The notes under the pieces: model-generated
What the model was told of the DNA's origin: nothing
Database searches by the model: none
What the model saw: the letters and a program-made list of their open reading frames with translations, nothing else
Origin: Fusobacterium nucleatum_L
Lineage (GTDB): Bacteria > Fusobacteriota > Fusobacteriia > Fusobacteriales > Fusobacteriaceae
NCBI RefSeq assembly: GCF_050231725.1
Contig: NZ_CP077172.1
Location: forward strand, 310,001 to 374,000
Direction of reading: 5' to 3'
DNA: 64,000 bases
Made by a program: the position numbers and the translations under genes
In this document: piece after piece, positions 25,556-34,892 of the stretch
Numbering within the stretch: the first letter of the stretch is position 1
Layout: each line of letters opens with the position of its first letter

Positions 25556-27628
25556 CTATTTTTGTCCTGGATATTTTATTCTTTCATGATAGATAGCTCC
25601 AAAAGTTTTCAAGAAAGAATTTATTATAATTTCTATTTCCTTAAATGTAATATTTGCATCTGACAACTGATTATCTCTTAGCTTTGAATCTACTATTTTT
25701 CTAACCATTTGTTCAACTTTTACAGGATCTTTTATATCAAGTGATCTAACTGCAGCTTCTATTGAGTCAGCAAGTAATATAACTGCCGACTCCTTTGTTT
25801 GAGGTTTTGGTCCTGAATATCTAAATTCTTCTTCTGAAACATCAGGATTAGTTTCTTTGACCTTATTATAAAAATAAGCAAGTAATGTAGTTCCTTGATG
25901 CTCAAACATGATATCCCTTATCTCTTTAGGAATTTTATATTTTTTCCCCATTTCTGCACCTTCTCTTGTATGAGCTAAAATTATCATTTTGCTCATAAAA
26001 GGAGAGAGCTCATTATGCAAGTTTCTTCCATCTGTTTGGTTTTCTACATAATATTGAGGTCTTTTTGTTTTTCCTATATCATGATAATAACAAGCAACAC
26101 GAGTAAATATAGCATCTCCTCCAATTTCAATAACAGCATTTTCAGAAAGTGTTGCAACCATCATTGAATGTTGAAAAGTTCCTGGTGCTTCTATTGATAA
26201 CTTTCTTAAAAGTGGATGAGACAAATCTGCAAGTTCCATTAATTTAAATACTGTTAATATATTAAATGTTCTTTCAAAATATGGAAGTAAAGCTATTGCA
26301 AACATTCCAGATAACAAACCTGAAATAAATATTTTAATTGTATTTAATGCAACTCCATAACTTTCTTCAACAGAAAAGAAACTTAAAATTAAATATAGAA
26401 GTATCTTTAATATCGCAAGCTGTATTCCTATTGCAATTACAGAAGAACGTGTACTTATATTTTTACTCAAAAATCCTGTTGCAAAAATTGCTATTGATTG
26501 AATTGTAAAATATTTTAAATCATAATCTGTTATTGGTAACATATAAGAAATAACTATCATTGTTAAAAATATACTAAATCTTGGCCTTACTATAAAGAAT
26601 GAAAGTAACAACATAGTATCTAAAGGTAATAAGTATATCATTGATGTAGGCACAGTTCTGAATGCTACTAAAGTCCCTATTGTTAACAGTAGAATTGCTC
26701 TATATTTATTTTTTTCTAGGATTTCTTTAGAATAAAACTTAACTGTTACAACATTAAATATACTTGAAATAACTAGTAAAAATACTATATTTAAAGCAAT
26801 TATGAAAATACTCATCTTATAATTGTAGATACCTAATCTATCTAAAATATCTATTTTTCTTTCAGTTAAAACTTCTCCTGTTTTAGCTATCAAAGTTCCA
26901 GCTTTTATCTCAATATACTGATCGTGTATTTGTGAAACCTTTTCATTTATAGCATTTTTAGTCTTAGCCTCATCATAAATATAATTTGGTATTAAGAAAT
27001 TATTTATTATTTCTCTTTCAAAAGGTTCTAATGCAGCTATATCACTTTTCGCTGGCTCATTGATACGAACAGAATTTTTTTCTTTATAAATACCTACTTT
27101 GTAAGCATTCTCAAGTTGAACTCCTAATTTTGAAAATATTTTATCTATTTTTTCTTCATCTTCTTGTAATAGCTTTTTTATCAAACTTTCAGACATAACC
27201 TTACCTGTTTTTCTTTCAAAACCATTATAATCAAAAGATTTTAAATTCCCTTTTTTTATTGCTATAATCTCTTTATGAAAATTGTCAAATTCATTTTTAT
27301 AAATATCACCTGCATCACTTGAATAAATATAATCTTTATCTAAACGATCTATCATATCTTGAATTATTTTATCTTTTCCAATTTTATCTCTAAAAACAAT
27401 TGTTTTAGGTGAATAAATATCAGATTTAACAACATCTCCTATAATATAGTTGTTATTTTTAAAAAGTATTGGTATTTTTGATGAAATAGTAATTAAAAAT
27501 AATGCCAGTATCAAATAAAATACTTTTTCTTTTAGAAAATAACTATCTGAATATCTTTCTTCATCTGAATCATCCTTCTTCTTTATTTCAAAGAAAAACT
27601 TAAATCCAAATATAGTAAATTTCTTCAT
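25556..27628 (-). CDS. pgpH: 7TM-HD phosphodiesterase, PgpH-like
   Basis: This 690-residue membrane protein has one N-terminal helix, a large extracytoplasmic region (about residues 60-265, 7TMR-HDED type), about seven membrane helices (about 270-450) and a C-terminal HD domain. HD landmarks are GTFQHSMMVA, YYHDIGKTKRPQYYVENQ, a later AHTREGAEM and ILLADSIEAA. PgpH of Listeria degrades cyclic di-AMP, so control of that messenger is the likely role. It lies between the helicase and ybeY in one leftward operon. Confidence 0.9.
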   Translation of the reverse strand: MKKFTIFGFKFFFEIKKKDDSDEERYSDSYFLKEKVFYLILALFLITISSKIPILFKNNNYIIGDVVKSDIYSPKTIVFRDKIGKDKIIQDMIDRLDKDYIYSSDAGDIYKNEFDNFHKEIIAIKKGNLKSFDYNGFERKTGKVMSESLIKKLLQEDEEKIDKIFSKLGVQLENAYKVGIYKEKNSVRINEPAKSDIAALEPFEREIINNFLIPNYIYDEAKTKNAINEKVSQIHDQYIEIKAGTLIAKTGEVLTERKIDILDRLGIYNYKMSIFIIALNIVFLLVISSIFNVVTVKFYSKEILEKNKYRAILLLTIGTLVAFRTVPTSMIYLLPLDTMLLLSFFIVRPRFSIFLTMIVISYMLPITDYDLKYFTIQSIAIFATGFLSKNISTRSSVIAIGIQLAILKILLYLILSFFSVEESYGVALNTIKIFISGLLSGMFAIALLPYFERTFNILTVFKLMELADLSHPLLRKLSIEAPGTFQHSMMVATLSENAVIEIGGDAIFTRVACYYHDIGKTKRPQYYVENQTDGRNLHNELSPFMSKMIILAHTREGAEMGKKYKIPKEIRDIMFEHQGTTLLAYFYNKVKETNPDVSEEEFRYSGPKPQTKESAVILLADSIEAAVRSLDIKDPVKVEQMVRKIVDSKLRDNQLSDANITFKEIEIIINSFLKTFGAIYHERIKYPGQK

Positions 27629-27644
27629 AAATTTCCCCTTTTCT

Positions 27645-30113
27645 TTATTTAACTTCTTCTATTATAACATTTTTTCCTAATATTTTAATATTTTTTTGAC
27701 TAGGCAAAGAATTTATAAAAAGTGAGCCATATCTTTTCTTTAAAATTCTACTATCTAAAATAAAAACATTCCCACTATCTGTTTTCTTTCTTATTAATCT
27801 ACCAATACCTTGCTTAAATTTTATTATTGCTTCTGGTAATTGAAAATCTGTAAAAGAATTTCCACCTTCTTCTTCTATTTTCTTACTTATAGCAGATACT
27901 ATTGGATCTGTTGGAACAAGGAAAGGTAGCTTAGTTATTATGACATTACTTAAATTTTCTCCTTGTACGTCAACCCCTTCCCAAAAGGAAGTTGTTCCAA
28001 ATAAGACTGGATTCTCCGCTTCTTTAAATTCTTTTATAAGTTGGCTTCTTGGTTTATCTCCATGTAAAAACACTTTAAATCCTTTATTTATCAATTTCTT
28101 TGAAATTGAGTAATAAATTTGATTTAACATAGTATATGAAGTAAATAAGATAAATGCTTTTCCATTAGTTTTCAATAAAATATCTAAAATAAATTTACTT
28201 GCATCTGTAACAAAAGCATTTATATTTTCAGAATCTTGAATATCTGTTGGAATATAAACAGACATCTGTTTATCATAATCAAAAGGCGATTTTATTATAC
28301 ATTCAAGACAATCTTCCTCATCTAAACCTAATGATTTTTTAAAATAATCAAAGTTTCCATTTACTACTATTGTTGCAGATGCAAATACTAATCTATCTAA
28401 ATTATCAAAAAGAACTGAACTTAATTTTTTAGCAATATTAAGTGGTGTAGCTGTTAAAATCACATTTGTTCTTTTAGAATTTATGTCAAGCCAATAAATA
28501 TAGTTATCATCCTCAAAACTATTTATGAATTTAAAACTATCTATATAAGCTTTAAACATTTTTAAATGATTATTAAAATTAATAACTTCTGGATTTTTAT
28601 CTTTTTCTTCATCTATAACATTATTAAATGACATCATCAAAGTTAAAAAATCTGCTAATTTACTTTGAAATATATCTTTTTTATCTCTTAAAGTTTCTAA
28701 AAATCTTGATTTTGTCATTTCAAAATTATTTAAGCTTTTTCTAATTGGAGCTTCTGTATTTGTTTCATATATTTTTCTAATTTCATCAAAATATTCGTCA
28801 CCTATATTCTGTAAAATAGAAATTTCTTCTTTTAATGTATTTAAAAGGTAAGTATACTGTTGACTATCTTCTAAGTCTTTCTCATCAATAGTATCTTCAA
28901 CTCTTATAAGAGCTGATTTCTCTTTTTTTCTTTTATTTTTCTTTTGATAAATTCTATTTAAAAGTCTTGTAAAAGAAATTTTTGAAACTTCCACAGAAAA
29001 ATAACTTCTAGCAACTGATTCAACATTATGAGCCTCATCAAAAATTACCATATCGTATCTTGGCAAAATAAGGTATTCTGAATCAAAATCAGTTTCTGCT
29101 CTTACATTTAAATCAGCAAAAAATACATGATGATTTGAAATTAAAATATCTGCCTCCATTTTTTCCATTCTAGTTTTCATATGAAAACATTCTTTTCTAT
29201 AAGGGCATTTCTTTCCAAGACATAGTTCTGTTGTACTTTGAACTAATTCCCATACATCAGGGTAAACTTCAAAAGGTAGTTCTGCTTTGTCACCTGTTTT
29301 TGTTTTATGTCCCCACTTTAAAATATATTCTATTTGTTCCCTAGCTTCCATAGAAAAAGTTTCTATATCAATACTTTTTCCAATACTCAACTCACTGAAG
29401 AGTCTTTTACATAAATAGTTACTTCTACCTTTTACTAAAACATAAGAGAAATCCTCTTTTATTATTGATTTTGCAAGAGGAATATCTTTTAACAATAGTT
29501 GTTCTTGTAAATTTATAGTATTTGTTGCAATAATCACTTTTTTCCTATTAGCAACTGCCCACTTAATTGCTGGTATTAGATATGCCAGTGTTTTTCCTGT
29601 TCCTGTCCCAGCTTCAACTATAATTTTTCTATCTTCATTTATTGCCTCTTGAATATAACAAGCCATTTCTTCCTGTTCTTTTCTATATTCAAAACCTTTA
29701 ATTTCTTTAGCTAAAACACCATCTTTGACAAAATAATTTTCTATACTTACTTCTTCTAAAAAAATTCTATCAATATCTTGTACAAAATAAAAATCATCTA
29801 AGTCTGAACTTAAAAGACAATAAGCGATATTTCTTCTATTATATAATTCTTCTGAAAGTTCTAACTCCATATCACTAGGGTACAATTGATTGGGTTTTGT
29901 TGTCCTAATAACAACTTCATTTTTAGCAATTTTTGTCAAAGTTTCTTCAAAAGTTTTCTTTTTATAAAACGATAAAAAAAATGGTCCTTGGATTAACTCT
30001 TCTTCATCAAAAGTTGCTTTAAAAATCATTGACTTATTATCATTTTCTTCTAAATATCTCTTAATTATTTGCAAACTTTCTTCTGAAAATCTATCTTTTA
30101 TATCCATAACCAT
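27645..30113 (-). CDS. dinG: DinG/XPD-type ATP-dependent helicase
   Basis: This 822-residue superfamily 2 helicase has Walker A in EAGTGTGKTLAYL (about residue 170) and the DEAH box in VIFDEAHNVES. Between them four cysteines in CLGKKCPYRKEC and nearby positions fit the iron-sulfur cluster of XPD/DinG enzymes, and ILISNHHVFFADL follows. C-terminal motifs SATIV, FWEGVDVQGENL and GIGRLIRK are conserved. A roughly 150-residue N-terminal extension without a clear assignment precedes the helicase core. It probably acts in DNA repair or replication-fork maintenance. Confidence 0.87.
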   Translation of the reverse strand: MVMDIKDRFSEESLQIIKRYLEENDNKSMIFKATFDEEELIQGPFFLSFYKKKTFEETLTKIAKNEVVIRTTKPNQLYPSDMELELSEELYNRRNIAYCLLSSDLDDFYFVQDIDRIFLEEVSIENYFVKDGVLAKEIKGFEYRKEQEEMACYIQEAINEDRKIIVEAGTGTGKTLAYLIPAIKWAVANRKKVIIATNTINLQEQLLLKDIPLAKSIIKEDFSYVLVKGRSNYLCKRLFSELSIGKSIDIETFSMEAREQIEYILKWGHKTKTGDKAELPFEVYPDVWELVQSTTELCLGKKCPYRKECFHMKTRMEKMEADILISNHHVFFADLNVRAETDFDSEYLILPRYDMVIFDEAHNVESVARSYFSVEVSKISFTRLLNRIYQKKNKRKKEKSALIRVEDTIDEKDLEDSQQYTYLLNTLKEEISILQNIGDEYFDEIRKIYETNTEAPIRKSLNNFEMTKSRFLETLRDKKDIFQSKLADFLTLMMSFNNVIDEEKDKNPEVINFNNHLKMFKAYIDSFKFINSFEDDNYIYWLDINSKRTNVILTATPLNIAKKLSSVLFDNLDRLVFASATIVVNGNFDYFKKSLGLDEEDCLECIIKSPFDYDKQMSVYIPTDIQDSENINAFVTDASKFILDILLKTNGKAFILFTSYTMLNQIYYSISKKLINKGFKVFLHGDKPRSQLIKEFKEAENPVLFGTTSFWEGVDVQGENLSNVIITKLPFLVPTDPIVSAISKKIEEEGGNSFTDFQLPEAIIKFKQGIGRLIRKKTDSGNVFILDSRILKKRYGSLFINSLPSQKNIKILGKNVIIEEVK

Positions 30114-30122
30114 TCCTTAACT

Positions 30123-30605
30123 TTAATTTCTATAATATTCTGTTAATCCTTTTAAAAAAACTCTAATATATTTATCTCCACATTCTTTATAATTTTTATG
30201 TTCTTCGCTTCTAAATAACGCACTTAACTCACTTTCAGAAATTTCAACTCCACCAAGTTTAAAAACATTAATCATGTCATAACTTTTAAAAGCAAGAGCT
30301 ATTCTTAGTTTTCTTAATAAAATATTATTTAAATTATTTTTAGTAATTTTAATTTCTGGGGCAATTGTCCCGTCTTCTTTCTTACCTCTTTTTTGTGTAA
30401 TTAATCCATCTAAGAATGCAATTAAATCATTATTATTTAACTTTTTAAAACCTTCATCAATATCTTTTTTTAAATAATCAATTACATCTTCTCTTGTAAC
30501 TTTAACATTCCCTTTTTTAAAAATTTCTACCATAGTATTATCTTTAATATTAAGAGCATATCTAAGTCTTCTTAAAAAATCATTATTGGTCATTCTACTT
30601 TTCAC
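30123..30605 (-). CDS. DUF1456 (YehS-like) protein
   Basis: This 160-residue protein contains two tandem DUF1456 repeats: NNDFLRRLRYALNIKD near the N-terminus, repeated as NNLLRKLRIALAFKSYD-like sequence near residue 90. The family is conserved but its function is unknown to me. The start is uncertain: a GTG at 30605 and an ATG at 30593 are in frame; AAGGA is too close to the GTG and far from the ATG, and homology begins at the ATG. It is the first gene of the leftward run with dinG, pgpH and ybeY. Confidence 0.85.
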   Translation of the reverse strand: MKSRMTNNDFLRRLRYALNIKDNTMVEIFKKGNVKVTREDVIDYLKKDIDEGFKKLNNNDLIAFLDGLITQKRGKKEDGTIAPEIKITKNNLNNILLRKLRIALAFKSYDMINVFKLGGVEISESELSALFRSEEHKNYKECGDKYIRVFLKGLTEYYRN

Positions 30606-30795
30606 TATTCCTTATTATTTGAAATTTTTTAACTACTATATTTTACACTAATAAACTAAAAATAGCAATTTTTTAAAATTTAAAATATTTACTTGATTTA
30701 ATTGCAACTTTGTTATATCATTATATTAGGTGAAAATTATTTTTAAAATGACTTTAAAAATATAAAATATGTAAAATTTCTAAGGAGGCAAAAAA

Positions 30796-31761
30796 ATGGC
30801 AAAAATAGTAGAATGTATTCCAAATTATAGTGAAGGTAAGGATTTAGAAAAGATTGAAAAAATCGTAGCACCTTATAAAAATAATCCTAAAGTTAAACTT
30901 CTAAGTGTTGAACCAGATGCAAATTACAACAGAACAGTTGTTACAGTATTAGGAGACCCAGAAGAAGTTAAAAAAGCTGTTATTGAATCAATAGGAATTG
31001 CAACTAAGGAAATAGATATGAACAAACATAAAGGTGAACATAAGAGAATGGGAGCAACAGACGTTGTACCTTTCTTACCAATTCAAGAAATGACTACTGA
31101 AGAATGTAATGAAATTTCAAGAGAAGTAGCAAAAGCTGTGTGGGAAAGATTCCAATTACCTATTTTCTTATACGAAAATACAGCAACTGCCCCAAACAGA
31201 GTATCATTACCTGATATAAGAAAAGGTGAATACGAAGGAATGGCAGAAAAATTAAAACAAGCTGAATGGGCTCCAGATTTTGGAGAAAGAGCACCTCACC
31301 CTACTGCTGGCGTTACTGCTATTGGTTGTAGAATGCCTTTAATAGCTTTCAATATTAACTTAGCTACAACAGATATGGATGTACCAAAAGAAATAGCTAA
31401 AGCTATCAGATTCTCAAGTGGAGGATTTAGATTTATACAAGCTGGACCAGCTGAAATATTAGATAAAGGTTTTGTTCAAGTTACAATGAACATTAAAGAT
31501 TATACTAAAAACCCAATTTACAGAATAATGGAAACTGTAAAAATGGAAGCTAAGAGATGGGGAGTAAAAGTTACTGGTTGTGAAATTATAGGTGCAACTC
31601 CTTTTGCATCATTGACTGACTCTTTAAAATATTACTTAGCTTGTGATGGAATAAAAGATGATGTAGATGCTATGTCTATGGAAAAGGTTGTTGAATTAAT
31701 GGTTAAGTATTTAGGTTTAACTGATTTTGATGTTAAAAAAGTATTAGAAGCTAATATCTAA
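30796..31761 (+). CDS. ftcD: Glutamate formimidoyltransferase
   Basis: This 321-residue enzyme transfers the formimino group from formiminoglutamate to tetrahydrofolate, yielding glutamate. The N-terminus KIVECIPNYSEGKDLEKIE, a central HKGEHKRMGATDVVPF and GERAPHPTAGVTAIG are family landmarks. The length is that of the stand-alone transferase without fused cyclodeaminase, which is encoded separately by fchA two genes on. A strong AAGGAGG site precedes the start. It opens the ftcD-hutI-fchA cluster of histidine degradation. Confidence 0.95.
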   Translation: MAKIVECIPNYSEGKDLEKIEKIVAPYKNNPKVKLLSVEPDANYNRTVVTVLGDPEEVKKAVIESIGIATKEIDMNKHKGEHKRMGATDVVPFLPIQEMTTEECNEISREVAKAVWERFQLPIFLYENTATAPNRVSLPDIRKGEYEGMAEKLKQAEWAPDFGERAPHPTAGVTAIGCRMPLIAFNINLATTDMDVPKEIAKAIRFSSGGFRFIQAGPAEILDKGFVQVTMNIKDYTKNPIYRIMETVKMEAKRWGVKVTGCEIIGATPFASLTDSLKYYLACDGIKDDVDAMSMEKVVELMVKYLGLTDFDVKKVLEANI

Positions 31762-31780
31762 TTAACTAGATAAAGATTAA

Positions 31781-31815
31781 AAAGGCTGTTACAGAAGATA
31801 TTTGCAACAGCCTTT
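31781..31815. terminator. Intercistronic hairpin between ftcD and hutI
   Basis: A 10-bp stem (AAAGGCTGTT with AACAGCCTTT) closes a 15-nt loop between two co-directional genes. It resembles, in reverse orientation, the hairpin at 365-400. Since hutI follows without a clear new promoter, it may attenuate rather than end transcription, or protect transcript ends. Confidence 0.65.
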
Positions 31816-31842
31816 GTCTTAATAAACTATAAAAGGAGGATT

Positions 31843-33084
31843 ATGCAAGCAGATTTGGTTCTATACAATATTGGACAATTAGTTACATCAAGAGAACTTG
31901 ATAAAACTAAAAAAATGGATAATATTGAAGTAATAGAAAATAATGGATATATTGTAATAGAAAAAGATACAATAGTTGCTGTTGGAAGTGGAGAAGTTCC
32001 AAAAGAATACCTTTCACCTGCAACAGAGATGGTAGATTTAAGTGGTAAATTAGTTACTCCCGGACTTATAGATTCTCATACTCACTTGGTTCATGGTGGT
32101 TCAAGAGAAAACGAATTCGCTATGAAAATTGCTGGAGTACCTTATCTTGAAATATTAGAAAAAGGTGGAGGAATTTTAAGTACTTTAAAATCTACAAGAA
32201 ATGCAAGTGAAAAAGAACTTATAGAAAAAACTTTAAAAAGTTTAAGACATATGTTAGAACTTGGTGTTACAACTGTTGAAGCTAAAAGTGGATATGGTTT
32301 AAATTTAAAAGATGAGTTAAAACAATTAGAAGTTACTAAAATTTTAGGTTATTTACAACCTGTAACTTTAGTTTCTACATTTATGGCTGCTCACGCTACA
32401 CCACCTGAATACAAAGAAAACAAAGAAGGATATGTACAAGAAGTTATAAGAATGTTGCCTATTGTTAAAGAAAGAAACTTAGCAGAATTCTGTGATATTT
32501 TCTGTGAAGACAAAGTTTTCTCTGTTGATGAAAGTAGAAGAATCCTAAGTGCTGCAAAAGAATTAGGATATAAATTAAAAATTCATGCTGATGAGATTGT
32601 TTCACTTGGTGGAGTTGAACTTGCTGCTGAGTTAGGAGCAACTTCTGCTGAACACTTAATGAAAATAACAGATTCTGGAATAAATGCTCTTGCTAATAGT
32701 AATGTAATAGCAGATTTACTTCCTGCAACTTCATTTAACTTAATGGAACACTATGCTCCTGCAAGAAAAATGATAGAAGCTGGAATACAAATTGCACTAT
32801 CTACTGACTATAATCCAGGTTCTTGTCCATCAGAAAACTTACAATTTGTTATGCAAATTGGAGCAGCTCATTTAAAAATGACACCTAAGGAAGTTTTCAA
32901 AGCAGTTACCCTAAATGCAGCAAAAGCTATAGATAAACAAGATATAATAGGTTCTATTGAAGTTGGTAAAAAAGCTGATATAACTGTTTTTGATGCTCCA
33001 AATATGGCTTATTTCTTATATCACTTTGGAATAAATCATACTGACAGTGTTTATAAAAATGGAAAATTAGTTTTCAAAAGATAG
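31843..33084 (+). CDS. hutI: Imidazolonepropionase
   Basis: This 413-residue amidohydrolase opens the ring of imidazolone propionate to give formiminoglutamate, the substrate of FtcD. The metal-binding HTH in IDSHTHLVHGG, the conserved H in KIHADEI, and D in LSTDYNPGSCPSEN match the family. AGGAGG precedes the ATG. hutH and hutU, which act before it, are not in this window, so the full pathway must be completed elsewhere on the chromosome. Confidence 0.95.
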   Translation: MQADLVLYNIGQLVTSRELDKTKKMDNIEVIENNGYIVIEKDTIVAVGSGEVPKEYLSPATEMVDLSGKLVTPGLIDSHTHLVHGGSRENEFAMKIAGVPYLEILEKGGGILSTLKSTRNASEKELIEKTLKSLRHMLELGVTTVEAKSGYGLNLKDELKQLEVTKILGYLQPVTLVSTFMAAHATPPEYKENKEGYVQEVIRMLPIVKERNLAEFCDIFCEDKVFSVDESRRILSAAKELGYKLKIHADEIVSLGGVELAAELGATSAEHLMKITDSGINALANSNVIADLLPATSFNLMEHYAPARKMIEAGIQIALSTDYNPGSCPSENLQFVMQIGAAHLKMTPKEVFKAVTLNAAKAIDKQDIIGSIEVGKKADITVFDAPNMAYFLYHFGINHTDSVYKNGKLVFKR

Positions 33085-33139
33085 GAAAAAACTTATAGAG
33101 ATTTAATTAATAAGTAATTTAAAATTTAGGAGGAATAAA

Positions 33140-33778
33140 ATGAAATTAGTAGAATTAGATGTATTGAAATTTTTGGATGTAGTTGACTCAAACTCACCTG
33201 CACCTGGTGGAGGATCAGTTTCTGCTCTTGCATCATCTTTAGGAGCAAGTTTAGCAAGAATGGTTGCTCATTTAAGTTTTGGAAAGAAAAACTATGAAGC
33301 TTTAGCTGATGATGTTAAAGCTAAATTTGTTGCAAACTTTGATGAATTATTAAAAATTAAAAATGAATTAAATGATTTAATCGACAGAGACTCTGAAGCA
33401 TATAACACAGTTATGGCTGCATACAAATTACCTAAAGAAACTGATGAAGAAAAGACAGCAAGAAGTGCTGAAATTCAAAAATCTTTAAAATATGCTATTC
33501 AAACTCCTTATGATATAGTTGTTTTATCAGGAAAAGCAATCTCTTTACTAGGAGAAATCTTAGCAAATGGAAACCAAAATGCAATAACTGATATCGGTGT
33601 AGGAACTATGTTATTAATGGTAGGACTTGAAGGTGGAATCTTAAACGTTAAAGTTAACCTATCTTCAATAAAAGATGCTGAATATGTAGAAAAAATAACA
33701 AAAGAAATCTATGATATAAAAGCTACTGCTGAAAAAGAAAAAGAAAGAATAATGGAAATAGTTAACGCTGCATTATAA
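33140..33778 (+). CDS. fchA: Formimidoyl-THF cyclodeaminase
   Basis: This 212-residue protein removes ammonia from 5-formimidoyl-tetrahydrofolate, giving 5,10-methenyl-THF. The glycine-rich start SNSPAPGGGSVSALASSLGASLARMV and the C-terminal GNQNAITDIGVG are strongly conserved in the cyclodeaminase/FchA family. It follows hutI by 55 bp behind TAGGAGG. With ftcD it couples histidine degradation to the one-carbon folate pool. A perfect hairpin ends the operon. Confidence 0.93.
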   Translation: MKLVELDVLKFLDVVDSNSPAPGGGSVSALASSLGASLARMVAHLSFGKKNYEALADDVKAKFVANFDELLKIKNELNDLIDRDSEAYNTVMAAYKLPKETDEEKTARSAEIQKSLKYAIQTPYDIVVLSGKAISLLGEILANGNQNAITDIGVGTMLLMVGLEGGILNVKVNLSSIKDAEYVEKITKEIYDIKATAEKEKERIMEIVNAAL

Positions 33779-33784
33779 TTAAAT

Positions 33785-33832
33785 AAAAAAGAATTGTTAC
33801 ATCTAAAATTTTATTTGTAACAATTCTTTTTT
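33785..33832. terminator. Bidirectional terminator between fchA and the YwqK-like gene
   Basis: A perfect 16-bp stem (AAAAAAGAATTGTTAC with GTAACAATTCTTTTTT) closes a 16-nt loop and serves both converging transcripts. Confidence 0.9.
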
Positions 33833-33836
33833 ATTT

Positions 33837-34880
33837 TTATAGATATAATATAGTTTCTTCTATTTCTTTTTTTGCTTCTTTAAAAGTTACATTAGAAAAA
33901 CTAGCTAAAATTTGATCTTTATTATAGCAAAGAAGATAACCCAAAGTTATTGGAATTGGTATGAAAAAAAATGAACACATTTTTGCATATATATAGACTT
34001 TTTCATTATCTACCACCATAGAACGAACTCTATAATAACCTGTTCCTACTCCATTCAATCTATAAGAAGAAAACAATTCTTTTTTACTTTCATCATATTT
34101 CATTAAAATTTTAAATATTTTACTTCTTTGTTCATCAGTTAAATGGTTAGTTTTGGGAAAAGCTTTAGTTATTTTAAAAATAGTATAAGTTATAAAACCT
34201 ATTATGATAGTACAAAAAATAAAGATACCTATATATTCTTTAGTCTTTTGACTTTTACTTGATACAGGAACTTCTTCTGTATCTTTATTAGAACTTTCAA
34301 TCAATTCACCATTATCATAAACTTCTCTTATTTTTAAATCTCCGTTTTCATAAAAATTAAGTGACTCTCCATCTAGCTCACCATCTTTATAACTTTCTTG
34401 AATAAATATTTGTCCATTTTCATAATATTCTTTTGCAGGTCCATCTAATTCATCATTTTTATAATTAACTTCAGCTTTTATTTTCCCACTTTTAAAATAA
34501 TCTTTAGTTAGTCCATCTAATTTACCATCTTTATAGTTTTCCTCATATTCTAAATTTCCATTTTCATAATAACCCACTGCCTTCCCTTGTAATAGACCAT
34601 CAACAAAAATTGCTTCAGACTTTAACTTACCACTCGGATAATACTCCTTTCCCTTACCTTCAAGTTTTCCATTTTGATAGGGAATTTCAGATTTTAGCCT
34701 TTTATCTTTATAATAATCTTTTGCTATTCCTGTAAAAGCTTCTTTTTCCTCGTTAAAATAAATAAGTCCTGTTTTTTCATCATATTTAAGTTGTTGATAA
34801 TCAACTTCTCTTTCTGCAAAAATACTAAAAGAACTTAGTAAAAAAATAATAAAAATATAACTAATAAAAGTCTTTTTCAT
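33837..34880 (-). CDS. Secreted YwqK-like protein with MORN-type repeats
   Basis: This 347-residue protein starts with a signal-like hydrophobic stretch (residues 1-22). Residues about 35-185 hold six to seven repeats of about 23 residues built on the theme Y-x-x-G-x-L-x-x-E-x-x-Y-K-D-G-x-L-D-G, as in the YwqK/MORN family. A membrane helix follows near residue 215, then a cytoplasmic-type domain of about 110 residues. It is annotated in some genomes as a toxin-antitoxin YwqK antitoxin, but nothing here supports that. It follows lysC by 12 bp. Function unknown. Confidence 0.7.
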   Translation of the reverse strand: MKKTFISYIFIIFLLSSFSIFAEREVDYQQLKYDEKTGLIYFNEEKEAFTGIAKDYYKDKRLKSEIPYQNGKLEGKGKEYYPSGKLKSEAIFVDGLLQGKAVGYYENGNLEYEENYKDGKLDGLTKDYFKSGKIKAEVNYKNDELDGPAKEYYENGQIFIQESYKDGELDGESLNFYENGDLKIREVYDNGELIESSNKDTEEVPVSSKSQKTKEYIGIFIFCTIIIGFITYTIFKITKAFPKTNHLTDEQRSKIFKILMKYDESKKELFSSYRLNGVGTGYYRVRSMVVDNEKVYIYAKMCSFFFIPIPITLGYLLCYNKDQILASFSNVTFKEAKKEIEETILYL

Positions 34881-34892
34881 TGTTCCTCCTTC

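Noticed and set aside
33837..34880. Toxin-antitoxin role for the YwqK-like protein
   Set aside because: No partner toxin gene is adjacent, and the protein has a signal peptide and membrane helix, unlike an antitoxin.
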